Shown: positions 1-9,558, counted from the first letter of the stretch. The stretch is DNA of 64,000 nt from Methanogenium organophilum (GCF_026684035.1 NZ_CP113361.1:496001-560000), one strand, 5' to 3'. Made by a program: numbers and translations. Notes: generated from the sequence alone by a model not told the origin.

Positions 1-29
1 AGAAGTTCAAGGAGGAAAAACTGAAATAA
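1..29 (+). CDS. possible C-terminal tail of an upstream gene (partial)
   Basis: The first bases can be read as the last eight codons of a plus-strand gene, Lys- and Glu-rich (KFKEEKLK) and closed by TAA at 27-29. It would converge on the ABC permease gene. A charged tail of this kind is common, but eight codons cannot prove coding; the neighbouring frames are also short. The product cannot be named. Confidence 0.3.
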
Positions 30-77
30 CGGGAAGGTATGCCGTCAGTGAGACAGAAAAAATGGCATGGGGTGTTT

Positions 78-1298
78 TCACTCCGCCCGGAGTGCCTCAA
101 TCGGATCGAGTTTCGATGCCCGCCATGCCGGGTACACACCCGAGATGATACAGATGACGGCGCCTATGATCATGCCTTCCGGGACGTTTACGAGACTGCC
201 CCAGGCAAAGAAGTACTCGGTTGTTCCGACCATCCCGAAGACCACCACATAGCCGATCACAAGGGACAGAACCGCCCCGATACCTGCCCCGACAATGCCG
301 ATGATCCCCGCTTCATAAACAAACATCCGCAGAATCTCACCTTTCTGCGTTCCGATACTGCGGAGGATGCCTATTTCGCGTATCCGCTCGGTCACAGACA
401 TCATCATCACATTGAAGATGGAGACCGCCGCCACGAGAAGCGAGATGCCTGCGATAGCAAGGGCAAAGGTGGTAATTGTCCCCAGTGTCGAGGAGATGGT
501 CTCAAGCATCCGGCTGGAGTCCTGCACCCGGACTTCATCATCCTTCTTGTTCAGGGTCTCATCGATGCTTTCCGAGACCGCATCAATTTCATCAATGTCA
601 TCGACAATGACATTCACCTGGGCATATTCATCCTCCCCGCCGTAGCGGCCGGTGAAGAACTTCTCTGTCGTGATGATCGCATTGTCCGAGCTGATGTCCA
701 TCGACATGCCGCGTTCTTCGAGGATGCCCGTTACCCGGACGGTTGTCTCACCTTCGTCGTCGTCCTCATCGCCGATGGTGATCTTGCTTCCGACTTCGAT
801 ACCATAGCGTTCGACCATGTCCGGCCCGATGACGACCTGTGATGTGGTTGAGGGGAAACTGCCCTCGGTAAGGGTGAGAACCTCCTTCATCGCCTCGTCA
901 TCCATCGCATATATCGTGGTCCGGCCACTGCTGTCGCCGGTCTCAATACGATCGCTTTCCGAGTAGAGGTAATAGACATACGAGGAGCCCGCGGCCTTGC
1001 GGATGTCGTCGAACTGGTCGTCTGAGATGTAGTCATCTTCATCATCGTCGTCACTGCTGCTGCCGCCGCCCGGCCCGAACATGCCGCCGCCTCCGCCGCT
1101 GTCAGGGCTGACGACAAGAACATTGGCCGTTGCCGAGAGCTCTTCAGTGACCGAGAGGGTCATGTTAGCCGAGATCATGCCGATGGATGCAATCGCAACG
1201 ACGCCGATAACGATGCCAAGCGCCGCAAGCACGGATCGCAGGAGGTTCAGACGTACACTCCGCATCGAGAGCTGAAAGATAATATCGGGTTTTTTCAT
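78..1298 (-). CDS. MacB/FtsX-type ABC transporter permease
   Basis: This is a 406-residue permease of the MacB/LolC type that would move a substrate or signal across or out of the membrane. One membrane helix near residues 17-39 is followed by a large extracytoplasmic domain (about 40-275), then three helices in the last 130 residues. The MacB-like core ends with the usual YPAWRASKLDPIEALR motif. An odd feature is a Gly-rich then strongly acidic loop near residues 68-92 (GGGGGMFGPGG followed by a run of Asp). Its start overlaps the stop of the ATPase gene by four bases, so the two are translationally coupled. The substrate is unknown; the kinase and CARDB genes upstream suggest cell-envelope work. 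Confidence 0.93.
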   Translation of the reverse strand: MKKPDIIFQLSMRSVRLNLLRSVLAALGIVIGVVAIASIGMISANMTLSVTEELSATANVLVVSPDSGGGGGMFGPGGGSSSDDDDEDDYISDDQFDDIRKAAGSSYVYYLYSESDRIETGDSSGRTTIYAMDDEAMKEVLTLTEGSFPSTTSQVVIGPDMVERYGIEVGSKITIGDEDDDEGETTVRVTGILEERGMSMDISSDNAIITTEKFFTGRYGGEDEYAQVNVIVDDIDEIDAVSESIDETLNKKDDEVRVQDSSRMLETISSTLGTITTFALAIAGISLLVAAVSIFNVMMMSVTERIREIGILRSIGTQKGEILRMFVYEAGIIGIVGAGIGAVLSLVIGYVVVFGMVGTTEYFFAWGSLVNVPEGMIIGAVICIISGVYPAWRASKLDPIEALRAE

Positions 1299-1969
1299 GC
1301 AATCCTCCCGTCCTGTATCCGGATCGTGCGGTCGGCGTACTCTGCCGTCGACTCGTCGTGCGTGACCATGATGACTGTTCGCCCCTCACGGTTGAGGTCT
1401 GCGAGCATCTCCATGATCTGGGTGCTTGTCTTCGAGTCAAGGTTTCCCGTCGGCTCATCGCAGAGCAGGATGGCCGGTTCATTGATCAGTGCCCGTGCGA
1501 TGGCCACCCGCTGCTGCTGACCGCCGGAGAGTTCTGACGGCCGGTGTGCAGCAAGCGCCGCATTGATTCCCACCCGGTCCAGAAGGGTCTGCACCCGCCC
1601 GGTATCGTCATATTTCCGGTACCTGAGGAGCATGGGATATTCGACATTCTCATAGGCCGTCAGCAGGGGAATGAGATTGAATTTCTGGAAGATGTATCCT
1701 ATCGAGTCTCTCCGGAGTGCTGTTAAGTCATAGTCACTGAGAGTACCGATATCCTGCCCTTCGATACTGACAGTCCCTGTCGTCGGAACGTCCAGACAGC
1801 CGATCTGGTTCATGAGAGTCGATTTGCCGGAACCTGAGGGGCCCATGATTGCGACGAACTCTCCTTTCGTAATCTCAAGAGAGACCCCGTCGAGTGCATG
1901 GACGTCCCCGGAAAGGAGGGGGTATATTTTACGCACATCATTGAGCGCAATAACCGGTGTGGAGCCCAT
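1295..1969 (-). CDS. ABC transporter ATP-binding protein (LolD/MacB family)
   Basis: This 224-residue cytoplasmic ATPase should drive the permease encoded just downstream. It has Walker A (GPSGSGKST), a Q-loop region, the ABC signature (LSGGQQQRVAIARAL), Walker B with the catalytic Glu (ILLCDEPTGNLD) and the switch His (VTHD). The DEPTGNLD form and the length are typical of the LolD/MacB/FtsE group. The gene starts 12 bases after the CARDB-like gene and ends inside the permease start. Whether the unit exports, or acts as a mechanical transmitter, cannot be told from sequence. Confidence 0.95.
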   Translation of the reverse strand: MGSTPVIALNDVRKIYPLLSGDVHALDGVSLEITKGEFVAIMGPSGSGKSTLMNQIGCLDVPTTGTVSIEGQDIGTLSDYDLTALRRDSIGYIFQKFNLIPLLTAYENVEYPMLLRYRKYDDTGRVQTLLDRVGINAALAAHRPSELSGGQQQRVAIARALINEPAILLCDEPTGNLDSKTSTQIMEMLADLNREGRTVIMVTHDESTAEYADRTIRIQDGRIA

Positions 1970-1981
1970 TTCAGGTTTCCC

Positions 1982-3244
1982 TCACTTCTCTTTGTGCAGG
2001 CGGGCACGGATCGTATCACGTGCCTGTGCAAGGTGGCCGGTTCTCCAGGCGATCAGGCCGCCTCCAATGATGAGGAGCACGAAGATGATTGGGATGACGG
2101 GAATCTGTGCAAACCCGCTCCCCATGGAGCCAAGTGGATTCCGGTCACCGCCCGGACCGCCTGCGGCGAAGTCCGGTGCGGTGGAGGTTCCATCGCCATC
2201 CGTTGTCGCCGTACCGCTGCTGCCGGTGACGTAGAACTCTTCTTCATAGATGTTGCCGTCCTCGTCCTTGTAGGTGACAAGCACCGGCACCTGTCCTGCG
2301 CCCTGCATCGTATAGGTCACTTCAAATCCGGAGAAGTCGTCCGGTTCAAGGGCGCCAAGAACCGCAACCGGATTGGGGTTTGCCGGAGTTGCGGGGTCGC
2401 CCACGGTTACCATGACGGAGTATGCATCCTCAAGACCGGCATTGGTGACATCACCGGAGACCGTGGCGGTTGAACCGGACGAACTCACGGAGACCTCGTT
2501 TACCACGAGAACCGCGCTGGTCTTGTCTGTCCCGAAGGTCATCGGAGTAGAGACAGTGGTGGTGTGTTCGTTCACGCCGTTTCTATAGCTCACCTCAAAG
2601 GAGAGGTCACCTTCCTCTTCCGGGGTGATCGCAAAGGTGACCTCTGCGGATTCATCCTGTTCAAGGTTGCCAACGAAGTAGCTGGTCTGATCACTCTTAA
2701 TCCCGTCTGTGACCGGCGTAATCGTGATGGCGCTCAGTTTGCCCTCACGGGGATTGCCTACGAGGACCGTGATATCCACGGTCTTTCCCTCGGTGAAGGT
2801 CTCCGGGACTCCCAGAAGAGAGACCTGCGGCGTGGTATCCTCCACAATCACCGGGATGGACGAGCGCAGGGACCCGGAGGAGCCGAAGTCAATGTAGAAA
2901 GCCGGGTAGAAAATTCCCTCAGCGGGCCCTGCTTCCACCATGAAGGAAAATTCCATTGAATTTCCCGCACCGATGTCGCCGACAACGTCGTAGGCATTGT
3001 CATTGACGACGGTCAGGTCATTGGTGTAGAGTTTGACCCGGTCAATGGAAGCGCTCTCATCGCCGGAATTTGTAATCGTAACGGTGATAAATCCCTGGTC
3101 GCCCGGCATCAGTGTTTCAGGTGATTTGGTGATTCCTGTCACCGATATCTGGGACGAAGCATCCGATACGCTATCAGTCGCCGCGGCTGCAATGCCGCAG
3201 AGCGCCGCAAGGACCAGCAGTGCAATACATATTCTGTGGTTCAT
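1982..3244 (-). CDS. secreted, membrane-anchored CARDB/NEW3-like repeat protein
   Basis: The product (about 420 residues) starts at an internal ATG that puts a clean signal peptide at the N-terminus (MNHRICIALLVLAALCGIAAA). The body consists of beta-rich Ig-like repeats with the CARDB/NEW3 style (GDQGFITVTITNSGDESAS, NAGLEDAYSVMVTV). A Gly- and Asp-rich linker leads to a C-terminal membrane helix (IPVIPIIFVLLIIGGGLIAW) and a basic tail. It would sit on the outside of the membrane. It lies directly upstream of the ABC genes, the usual place for an accessory periplasmic adaptor of MacB-like transporters, so such a role is inferred. A longer reading frame upstream has no signal-like start. Confidence 0.82.
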   Translation of the reverse strand: MNHRICIALLVLAALCGIAAAATDSVSDASSQISVTGITKSPETLMPGDQGFITVTITNSGDESASIDRVKLYTNDLTVVNDNAYDVVGDIGAGNSMEFSFMVEAGPAEGIFYPAFYIDFGSSGSLRSSIPVIVEDTTPQVSLLGVPETFTEGKTVDITVLVGNPREGKLSAITITPVTDGIKSDQTSYFVGNLEQDESAEVTFAITPEEEGDLSFEVSYRNGVNEHTTTVSTPMTFGTDKTSAVLVVNEVSVSSSGSTATVSGDVTNAGLEDAYSVMVTVGDPATPANPNPVAVLGALEPDDFSGFEVTYTMQGAGQVPVLVTYKDEDGNIYEEEFYVTGSSGTATTDGDGTSTAPDFAAGGPGGDRNPLGSMGSGFAQIPVIPIIFVLLIIGGGLIAWRTGHLAQARDTIRARLHKEK

Positions 3245-3338
3245 ATCTGTGCCTCTAATAAGTATACAGAGAACCATCTCCCGTGAACAGGTATATATGA
3301 AGAAAATAAGGGGGGTGACACCATGTAACCGTAAGGTT

Positions 3339-5690
3339 TCACGGATGGTTCAAAACCCTGTGCATCGCCTCTGCAAACGCTTCGGCAGACGGGTAGCGGT
3401 CCCCCTTCTCCTTTGCAATGCAGCGCATCACAACGTCATCCCACGGTGCCGCCTCCGGGACACGGGATGAGGGGGGAGCGGGGGTTTCACTGAGGATGGC
3501 ATCCGTCATCTCCCCGAGGCCCCCGTCGTCAAACGGCCGGCGACCGGTTAAAAGCTCGTAGAAGACAATGCCTGTCTGGTAGATATCGGTCCGGGTATCA
3601 GCGTCCCCGAAACGGCGGGGAGCGATCTGTTCGGGAGCTGCATACTGGATGGAGAAACCCACGATGGAGGACTCGTGCCCGTCACCCATCACGGCCCCCA
3701 GACCCCAGTCCGTTATTTTGGCCGAATTGTCCTCGGTAAGCAGGATGTTGTGCGGCTTGATATCGCGGTGGATGATGCCGTGTTCGTGGGCATACATAAG
3801 GCCGTGGACGATATCCAGCACAATCGCCGCCGCCCCGGCGGGCGGAAGCGGCACCGTGACCCCGGCAAGCGACCGGGACACATACTCCATCTCCACATAG
3901 GGCACCGGCAGGATATTGACTGAGCAGATGCGGACGATGTTCGGGTGGACGAGCCCTTCCCAGAGTTTCATCTCTTTGAGGAAGATGCGGCCGGTCGTCT
4001 CGTCAAAGCTGATAGGGACCTTGACGGCGACGACCGCTCCGTCTTTCCGCCGGACCGCCCGGAATACCCGTGCGAGTCCGCCCTTGCCGATGAACGACAC
4101 GTCACGGTAGCGGTCCGCAAGCGTTGCGGGGAAATACACATCCCTGAGCTGTGTGTCCATGATACGGGTCTCATCGAAGGGATCGCCCTCATGGACGATG
4201 CGGGTCCGTTCGTCTGTATCTCCCGACACCTGCGGGGTGGTGAACCGGGAACGGTGATAGAGCCCGAGACAGACGGCCGCAACACCAAGCACGGCAGGAA
4301 CAGAACCGCCCGGCCCTCCCTGACTGTACAGTACCAAAGCAGCGGAGATGATCGCGACAATGCCTGCCACGATGAGATAGGCGCCGAGCAGATAGCGGGG
4401 CGACCGTTCCGTCGGGGTGGTCGCAGCAAGGATGACGCCCGCCACCGAGAGAAATGACAGCCCGATCAGGACCGGGTTGACGCTCGGCAGCGTCCCGAGG
4501 AGGATGAGAGACTGGAATCCGGTCAGAAACATCGCCGAACTGCACAGGACCGCGAGAATGGTGTACCCGGCAGTCAGGAGAGGCACGATGTGCCCGCTCC
4601 GGTCCAGCACAGTGCGGTGCCGGGTGCGGCGGTCAGCAACCGTGAGCAGACCTGCCGCAAGCAGGGAACCCAGAAACGCGAATGCCGGCCAGGTCATCCC
4701 TTCCTGGTCACGGGGAAACTCAAAGGGGCCGGTTCCGTTCGGCGGCGGGCCCGGCTCCTGGGTATCCTCTATCACAAGCGGGACGGTGACCGTATATGCA
4801 TCAATGCCGGAGATCAGGGGGGCGGTGTCCTCCACCGTTACAACCCCGGTGAGCTCGTTCATCAGGTCGAGAGTATGGCGTTCAAAGGGCCCCCGGCCCT
4901 CCTCTTCATCCCATACTTCGAACTTGTCCGGAGAGGGGGCCAAAACAAGATACGGCTCGTCCCCGATTCCATCGCCCCCGGCATCAGTCCCTACATACCC
5001 GCTCCAGTTGTTCCCCACTTCCCCCTCGAATGTGGTGCCCTCATATACGTAGGTCACCACCGGTGAGGTCCATGATGTCTCCGGGGATGACGAAATCGCC
5101 CCGGTGACACAGTCAATTTCGTTGAAATATACTGCAGTCCCATCCGATTCACTGACCTGAATACCGATACGCTGCCCTTCGATGAAGTTCTCCGTCACCA
5201 GCGTCTGGTCTGCGTCATAGACACAGATACCGACACTCGTGCCGGGAACGGCCGTGATAATCGTGTTCCCGGTGATCCTGGTATTGTCCGCATGGACGAA
5301 GATGCCGCAGGGAACCGTCCCGCTGATGACCAGCTGTTCTATGGTGACATACCCCGCCTCCACAAAAAGAGCGGCCTCACCGTCTGTCACCATGATGACC
5401 GGCAGCCCTCCGCCGGTGTCCACACCCGTGATCGTCACCGGGATGGTGATATTCAGGTGTTCATAATAGGTGCCGCTCTCAACGAGGATCTCATCCCCCG
5501 GCACGGCTGCGGCAAGTGCTCCGGATACACTGCCATACCAGTCTGCCCCGACGGTCAGGGTGGCGGCGCTGCCGATACCGCAGAGCAGGCCTGCGAAAAG
5601 AAGGAAGGTGAGGAGCATCCGTACAAAGCCGCTGCTCCTGTCGGTTCGGGTTCCCGTCTGGTGTTCGTTCCTTCGCATATTCATACGCAC
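3339..5690 (-). CDS. membrane Ser/Thr protein kinase with NosD-like beta-helix sensor
   Basis: This 783-residue protein joins an outer sensor to a cytoplasmic Hanks-type kinase. After a signal helix (LLTFLLFAGLLCGIGSAATL) comes a NosD-like right-handed beta-helix domain to about residue 230, then several membrane helices at roughly 330-480. The kinase fills the last 260 residues: Gly loop GKGGLARVF near 533, VAVKV for the ATP Lys, HRDIKPHN near 640, and APEQ near 683. The metal-binding DFG is DWG (TDWGLG). All catalytic residues are present, so it should be active. It follows the FHA gene by nine bases and the PP2C gene, forming a kinase, reader and phosphatase set. Confidence 0.94.
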   Translation of the reverse strand: MRMNMRRNEHQTGTRTDRSSGFVRMLLTFLLFAGLLCGIGSAATLTVGADWYGSVSGALAAAVPGDEILVESGTYYEHLNITIPVTITGVDTGGGLPVIMVTDGEAALFVEAGYVTIEQLVISGTVPCGIFVHADNTRITGNTIITAVPGTSVGICVYDADQTLVTENFIEGQRIGIQVSESDGTAVYFNEIDCVTGAISSSPETSWTSPVVTYVYEGTTFEGEVGNNWSGYVGTDAGGDGIGDEPYLVLAPSPDKFEVWDEEEGRGPFERHTLDLMNELTGVVTVEDTAPLISGIDAYTVTVPLVIEDTQEPGPPPNGTGPFEFPRDQEGMTWPAFAFLGSLLAAGLLTVADRRTRHRTVLDRSGHIVPLLTAGYTILAVLCSSAMFLTGFQSLILLGTLPSVNPVLIGLSFLSVAGVILAATTPTERSPRYLLGAYLIVAGIVAIISAALVLYSQGGPGGSVPAVLGVAAVCLGLYHRSRFTTPQVSGDTDERTRIVHEGDPFDETRIMDTQLRDVYFPATLADRYRDVSFIGKGGLARVFRAVRRKDGAVVAVKVPISFDETTGRIFLKEMKLWEGLVHPNIVRICSVNILPVPYVEMEYVSRSLAGVTVPLPPAGAAAIVLDIVHGLMYAHEHGIIHRDIKPHNILLTEDNSAKITDWGLGAVMGDGHESSIVGFSIQYAAPEQIAPRRFGDADTRTDIYQTGIVFYELLTGRRPFDDGGLGEMTDAILSETPAPPSSRVPEAAPWDDVVMRCIAKEKGDRYPSAEAFAEAMHRVLNHP

Positions 5691-5699
5691 CGGTATTCG

Positions 5700-6560
5700 T
5701 TATTCGTCTGCTGCATCATCCTGAACTTCTGCAACGGTGAAGAGGAATCTGACCCCGCGGGGGCCACGGGCAAGGTCGATGATATCACCTGCCATCAGCC
5801 GCACCTCGTGGTTCGCTTCGCACGGATTGTCATTTACATAGGTCCCGCCGGTGCTTCCCCGGTCGGTAAGGTACCAGCCGCTCTCCTTCCGTTGGATCTC
5901 CGCGTGCGGCCGTGATATGCGGGTGACAAGGTCAAAATCCCGGTGGACGACGATCGCAGCGTCACCCGTGAGGGTGCCCGGCGGTGCGTAGCGGATGGCG
6001 GAGGGGCCGTGTTCATCAATGAGCGGCCCGAGGCGTTTCTCCTCCCTTCCGATACGGGTCACTTCTTCAGAGAGGGGGAAGGTCTGTCCGTCGGCAGGCC
6101 CGCCTAAAACAAAGATAACCGGGGTCTCCCCGGCATATTCACGGGAGACCATCCGCCGGGCCTCATCAACCTTCTCTGCCAGCTCGCTTCCCTTGATATG
6201 GACATCTAAGTTCGAGAATAATCCCAGGTTGCGAATGATCTCCTCGATGCCGCCGGGACGGGTGGTATATTTCCATACCGGAAGCGACCCGCGTGAGGTG
6301 GCCCGGCCGAATCCCGCCTCCTTTGTGATGATGCCTGCGCCAAGCATCTTCTCAAGATGTTTTTTGGTATTCACATAGGATGTGCCGATATCGGCCGCGA
6401 TTTCACTGGCCTCTTTCGGCGTGTGCTCTATTATTTTTAGGATATGCAGGCGGACCGGATTGGAGAGGACATTAAGGTACCGGGAAAGATCTTCATAGTA
6501 GTCCATATCCTCAGTCATCATCACGGTCTTTGCATTGGCATATTCTTCTGGATCAGTCAT
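5700..6560 (-). CDS. ArsR-like HTH plus FHA domain protein
   Basis: This 286-residue protein would link phospho-threonine signals to transcription. The N-terminal third is an ArsR-like winged helix (LSNPVRLHILKIIEHTPKEAS, then a recognition helix ending KKHLEKMLGAGI). The last 100 residues form an FHA domain with SRPHAEIQ, GSTGGTYVND and the GEV-type end. The start is placed at an ATG that overlaps the PP2C stop by eight bases; a longer frame upstream lies inside the PP2C gene. Its position between phosphatase and kinase makes it the probable substrate or effector of that pair. DNA targets are unknown. Confidence 0.92.
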   Translation of the reverse strand: MTDPEEYANAKTVMMTEDMDYYEDLSRYLNVLSNPVRLHILKIIEHTPKEASEIAADIGTSYVNTKKHLEKMLGAGIITKEAGFGRATSRGSLPVWKYTTRPGGIEEIIRNLGLFSNLDVHIKGSELAEKVDEARRMVSREYAGETPVIFVLGGPADGQTFPLSEEVTRIGREEKRLGPLIDEHGPSAIRYAPPGTLTGDAAIVVHRDFDLVTRISRPHAEIQRKESGWYLTDRGSTGGTYVNDNPCEANHEVRLMAGDIIDLARGPRGVRFLFTVAEVQDDAADE

Positions 6561-7332
6561 GGAAATCACATTCCTCCGGGTGGATGGTGCCGCCCGGTAC
6601 CCTGACCACAATCAGGGTGATGTTATCGGTTGATGTTTCGGCCGCTTCTTCGAGGAGGAGTGCAGCTGCTTCCTCTGCTGTCCCGACGGTGCCTGCCGCA
6701 ATCATCGTCTCCCGTGAGACATAGTCGTGCAGGCCGTCGGAGGAGAGCACCAGCGTATCATTGGGACAGAGGACGTGGGTGGTGCAGTCGGCGATGAAAT
6801 CCCCTCCCAGCGAATGCGTGATGATATTTTTCATCGGATGCGAGGCAGCCTCCTCAGGTGAGAGCACATCCCGGTCCACCAGATCCTGCACGAGAGAGTG
6901 ATCCTTTGTCAGTGAACAGACGCTGTCGGCACGGATGAGGGTACAGCGGGAATCTCCCGAATTACAGAGGGAGACCGTTTCACCCGTAAACCAGGCGGAG
7001 ACAAGCGTCGTGCCCATCCCCGAGCGTTTGCCGGTCGCCTCTGCAAGGATAGCAGCGTGGGCATAGGTATGGGCCCGTCTGAGGGTCTCCCCCTCCGGTT
7101 CCCGCTCCCCTGCAGTGGCCGCTCTTTCCTGTACGGTTTCGCTAAATATGCGGATCGCCAGAGCGGAAGCGACGTCTCCTGCTTCATGGCCGCCGATACC
7201 GTCCGCGACAGCACATACCAGTTCGTCACCAAACCGTGTGGCGCACCATGCGTCCTCATTTACGGACCGTACGCCGGCAACGGAGCGGGCGCTGTACGCA
7301 AATTGTGTATGGATTCCTGTATCTGGTCTCAT
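6553..7332 (-). CDS. PP2C-family Ser/Thr protein phosphatase
   Basis: This is a 259-residue metal-dependent phosphatase that should reverse the kinase encoded downstream. It carries the PP2C motifs in order: RSVNEDAW near residue 22, VADGIGGHEAGDVAS, GMGTTLV, NSGDSRCTLI, LTKDHSLV, THSLGG, LSSDGLHDYV and DNITLIVV. All Asp residues that hold the two metals are present. There is no signal peptide, so it is cytoplasmic. It is the first gene of the signalling run; its start was chosen at the ATG that precedes the conserved QFAYSARSVAGVRS block. Upstream in-frame codons are rich in His and Pro and look non-coding. Confidence 0.94.
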   Translation of the reverse strand: MRPDTGIHTQFAYSARSVAGVRSVNEDAWCATRFGDELVCAVADGIGGHEAGDVASALAIRIFSETVQERAATAGEREPEGETLRRAHTYAHAAILAEATGKRSGMGTTLVSAWFTGETVSLCNSGDSRCTLIRADSVCSLTKDHSLVQDLVDRDVLSPEEAASHPMKNIITHSLGGDFIADCTTHVLCPNDTLVLSSDGLHDYVSRETMIAAGTVGTAEEAAALLLEEAAETSTDNITLIVVRVPGGTIHPEECDFHD

Positions 7333-7811
7333 CTCTCCGACTCGTATTGGAAAGTGTATTGTCGCGAGGGGTAATAAATGTGGGAAATGGTTGTGGTTGC
7401 ATGGTGGCAGAATTTTTGCGGCCGTTCGACCCTTCATCCGCAATCATCCGGCGTGCGGGAGAGGGCTCCTGCATGAGGTATATCCCGGCCATATCCAGAC
7501 GGTCCGACAGCTCTTCAGGGGTATGAATCATGAAGAGGAGACACGCGAAAATTCCGGTAACCGGCATGCGGGTAATGTCTGTCTCCGGCAGGGATCTCAT
7601 CCCTCCTGCCGGGGTCAGGAACGAGCCTTCCGCGACCCCCACGTCCGTTGGAATCATTGCAGAATCATCCCTGACACCCGGAAAAAATGAGTGAATCGTA
7701 TCGTCCGGCAATCATGACCGTTGCAGGACGCCGTTTATGGTTCTGTCCGGTTGCGTTCCCCTAAAGGACCACACGAACTGCCAAAACAAAGGTTTGGTTT
7801 TCCCGGAGAAC
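7333..7811. other. long gap between PP2C and amt
   Basis: This stretch separates two minus-strand genes. It must hold the promoter of the signalling operon. A minus-strand frame starting at 7657 reads like protein for about 70 codons (MIPTDVGVAEGSFLTPAGG and on) but then runs into the PP2C gene in another frame, so it may be a small gene or a relic. I do not call it. No RNA gene or repeat is evident. Confidence 0.4.
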
Positions 7812-9008
7812 TCAGCTCATTGTCTCGCCATGCTGCGAGATATCAAGGCCGACATATTCCTCATCCTTCGTCACACGAAGACCAAATACCATATCAACCG
7901 CTTTTGCAAGGATAAACGTCCCGCAAAACGCGAATGCAATGGCAGCAACCACACCGATTAGCTGAAGAACAATCTGGGAATACCCGCCGGCGATGAGGCC
8001 GCTGATTCCGCCGATGGCAGGGATAGCAAATAACCCGAGGGAGAGCGAACCCCATACGCCGCCAACACCGTGGATCGCCCATGCATCCAGCGATTCATCC
8101 CAGTTGTGTTCAAGTCTGAACAGAAGCGCCCCGTAACACAGGATTCCGGAAATGGTGCCGATGCATACCGCCGCAACCGGTCCCACAAATCCTGCGGCAG
8201 GAGTGATCGCACCCAGTCCTGCGATGGCCCCGGAGATCATACTCAGCGAACTGGGTTTTCCATGCACCCAGGCGGCAAACATCCAGGAAAGGGCACCTGC
8301 TGCTGCGGAGATATTCGTTACCACAAATGCATTTATTGCAACTTCATTTACTGCAAGAGCGCTCCCTGCGTTAAATCCGAACCAGCCGAACCAGAGCAGC
8401 GCACCTCCCAGCAGTGTCAGCGGAATATTGTGAGGTTCCAGATTGTGTTCCCCAAACCCAAGTCTCGCGCCGATGACGAGCGCAAGGGCAAGAGCGGCAA
8501 ATCCGGCACCGATGTGAACCACGATTCCACCGGCAAAATCAAGAACCCCCAGAGTCTGAGCCCAGCCGCCGCCCCATACCCAGTGGGCCAGCGGGTCGTA
8601 GATGAATGTTGTCCACAGCAGGCCGAAGATGATAAAAGAGCTCAACTTTATTCTCTCGGCAACAGCGGAAGTGATAATTGCAAGTGTTATTGCCGCAAAT
8701 GACAACTGAAACATCATAAAAAGCATATCCGGCACCGGATCGCCGGACATCTCCACACCCTGGAGCATGCAGTAGTCAAGGTTACCAATGATACCGCCAA
8801 TATCAGGCCCGAAAGCGAGACTGTACCCACACACCACCCACTGTATGGATACCAGGGCAACTGACACAAAAGACAGTGTCAGCATCGATATCAGATTCTT
8901 TTTCCTTACAAGACCTCCATAAAAAAACCCCACTCCCAGTGCCATCAGCATAACCAATGCAGTACAAATGAGTATGAATGCCGAGTTAATCATAATGTCC
9001 GTTTCCAT
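7812..9008 (-). CDS. amt: ammonium transporter
   Basis: This 398-residue Amt/MEP/Rh channel takes up ammonium. It shows eleven hydrophobic segments starting right at the N-terminus. The twin pore His residues are in [11 protein letters not shown] and [10 protein letters not shown], and the conserved HWVWGGGW and [13 protein letters not shown] blocks are present. The length is normal for archaeal Amt. The glnK gene lies upstream in the same direction, 232 bases away, which is the classic pair in which GlnK blocks the channel under nitrogen excess. The gap is wide enough for a separate promoter. Confidence 0.97.
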   Translation of the reverse strand: METDIMINSAFILICTALVMLMALGVGFFYGGLVRKKNLISMLTLSFVSVALVSIQWVVCGYSLAFGPDIGGIIGNLDYCMLQGVEMSGDPVPDMLFMMFQLSFAAITLAIITSAVAERIKLSSFIIFGLLWTTFIYDPLAHWVWGGGWAQTLGVLDFAGGIVVHIGAGFAALALALVIGARLGFGEHNLEPHNIPLTLLGGALLWFGWFGFNAGSALAVNEVAINAFVVTNISAAAGALSWMFAAWVHGKPSSLSMISGAIAGLGAITPAAGFVGPVAAVCIGTISGILCYGALLFRLEHNWDESLDAWAIHGVGGVWGSLSLGLFAIPAIGGISGLIAGGYSQIVLQLIGVVAAIAFAFCGTFILAKAVDMVFGLRVTKDEEYVGLDISQHGETMS

Positions 9009-9093
9009 ATATTTGCATCCTCAATTCGTGGTTCAGGAAGGAAGGTATATTCGATCACAATAAAATCCTAACTCTAAATGGAAGAATGGAGCC

Positions 9094-9131
9094 CTATAGT
9101 CAATATAGAGTGAGATATATCGCTATAGTCA
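9094..9131. promoter_or_regulatory. repeated CTATAGTCA motif upstream of amt
   Basis: CTATAGTCA occurs at 9094-9102 and again at 9123-9131. The first copy is also the left arm of an inverted repeat, CTATA-N5-TATAG (9094-9108). The motifs sit 86-123 bases before the amt start, where a nitrogen regulator could bind. They do not match the GGAA-N6-TTCC site described for NrpR. The function is inferred from place only. Confidence 0.35.
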
Positions 9132-9240
9132 CGAACGGATGCGGGGTACCGGACCATTCGTCCGAATACCATTCAGACAGAGAATATAGAGAAAAATAGA
9201 AAATATGTTCTGAGAGGTTTCACCGCACAATCGCGGGATA

Positions 9241-9558
9241 TTACTCAGCCCTGATCTGTATGGACTTATCAATATCATAGACAAATATTCTGCCGTCACC
9301 GTTCTCACCGGTGTATGCCTTATCCTTAATGATTGCAACGACCTCTTCAGCGTCAGCCGCATCGACAACAATCTCGACTTTGATCTTCGGGATGAGATCG
9401 ACCATAACTTCCTTTCCCCTGAACTGAAGACGGATCCCGCGCTGTTCTCCCCTGCCATGCACATCAGAGACGGTCATTGCATAATGGCCCTTTTCATTCA
9501 GGGCGTCGGACACCCGGTCCAGCTTTTCAGGACGAATTATTGCATCAATTTTCTTCAT
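9241..9558 (-). CDS. glnK: nitrogen regulatory PII protein GlnK
   Basis: This 105-residue PII trimer subunit senses 2-oxoglutarate and ATP/ADP and controls the Amt channel. The fold is recognisable from end to end: KKIDAIIRPEKLD, the T-loop GRGEQRG with PKIKVEIVV after it, and the B-loop TGENGDGRIFVY. In the T-loop the positions of Tyr46 and the uridylylated Tyr51 of E. coli GlnK are Phe and Val (LQFRGKEVMV), so modification at that Tyr is impossible and control must be by ligand alone. It lies upstream of amt, as usual. Confidence 0.96.
   Translation of the reverse strand: MKKIDAIIRPEKLDRVSDALNEKGHYAMTVSDVHGRGEQRGIRLQFRGKEVMVDLIPKIKVEIVVDAADAEEVVAIIKDKAYTGENGDGRIFVYDIDKSIQIRAE

Noticed and set aside
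7440-7657. Small minus-strand protein between PP2C and amt
   Set aside because: The first 70 codons look plausible, but the frame runs into the PP2C gene and has no recognised motif or ribosome site. It was left as a note.
9031-9060. NrpR operator before amt (GGAA-N6-TTCC)
   Set aside because: GGAAGGTATATTCG has only one matching arm; the second is TTCG. The match is too weak.
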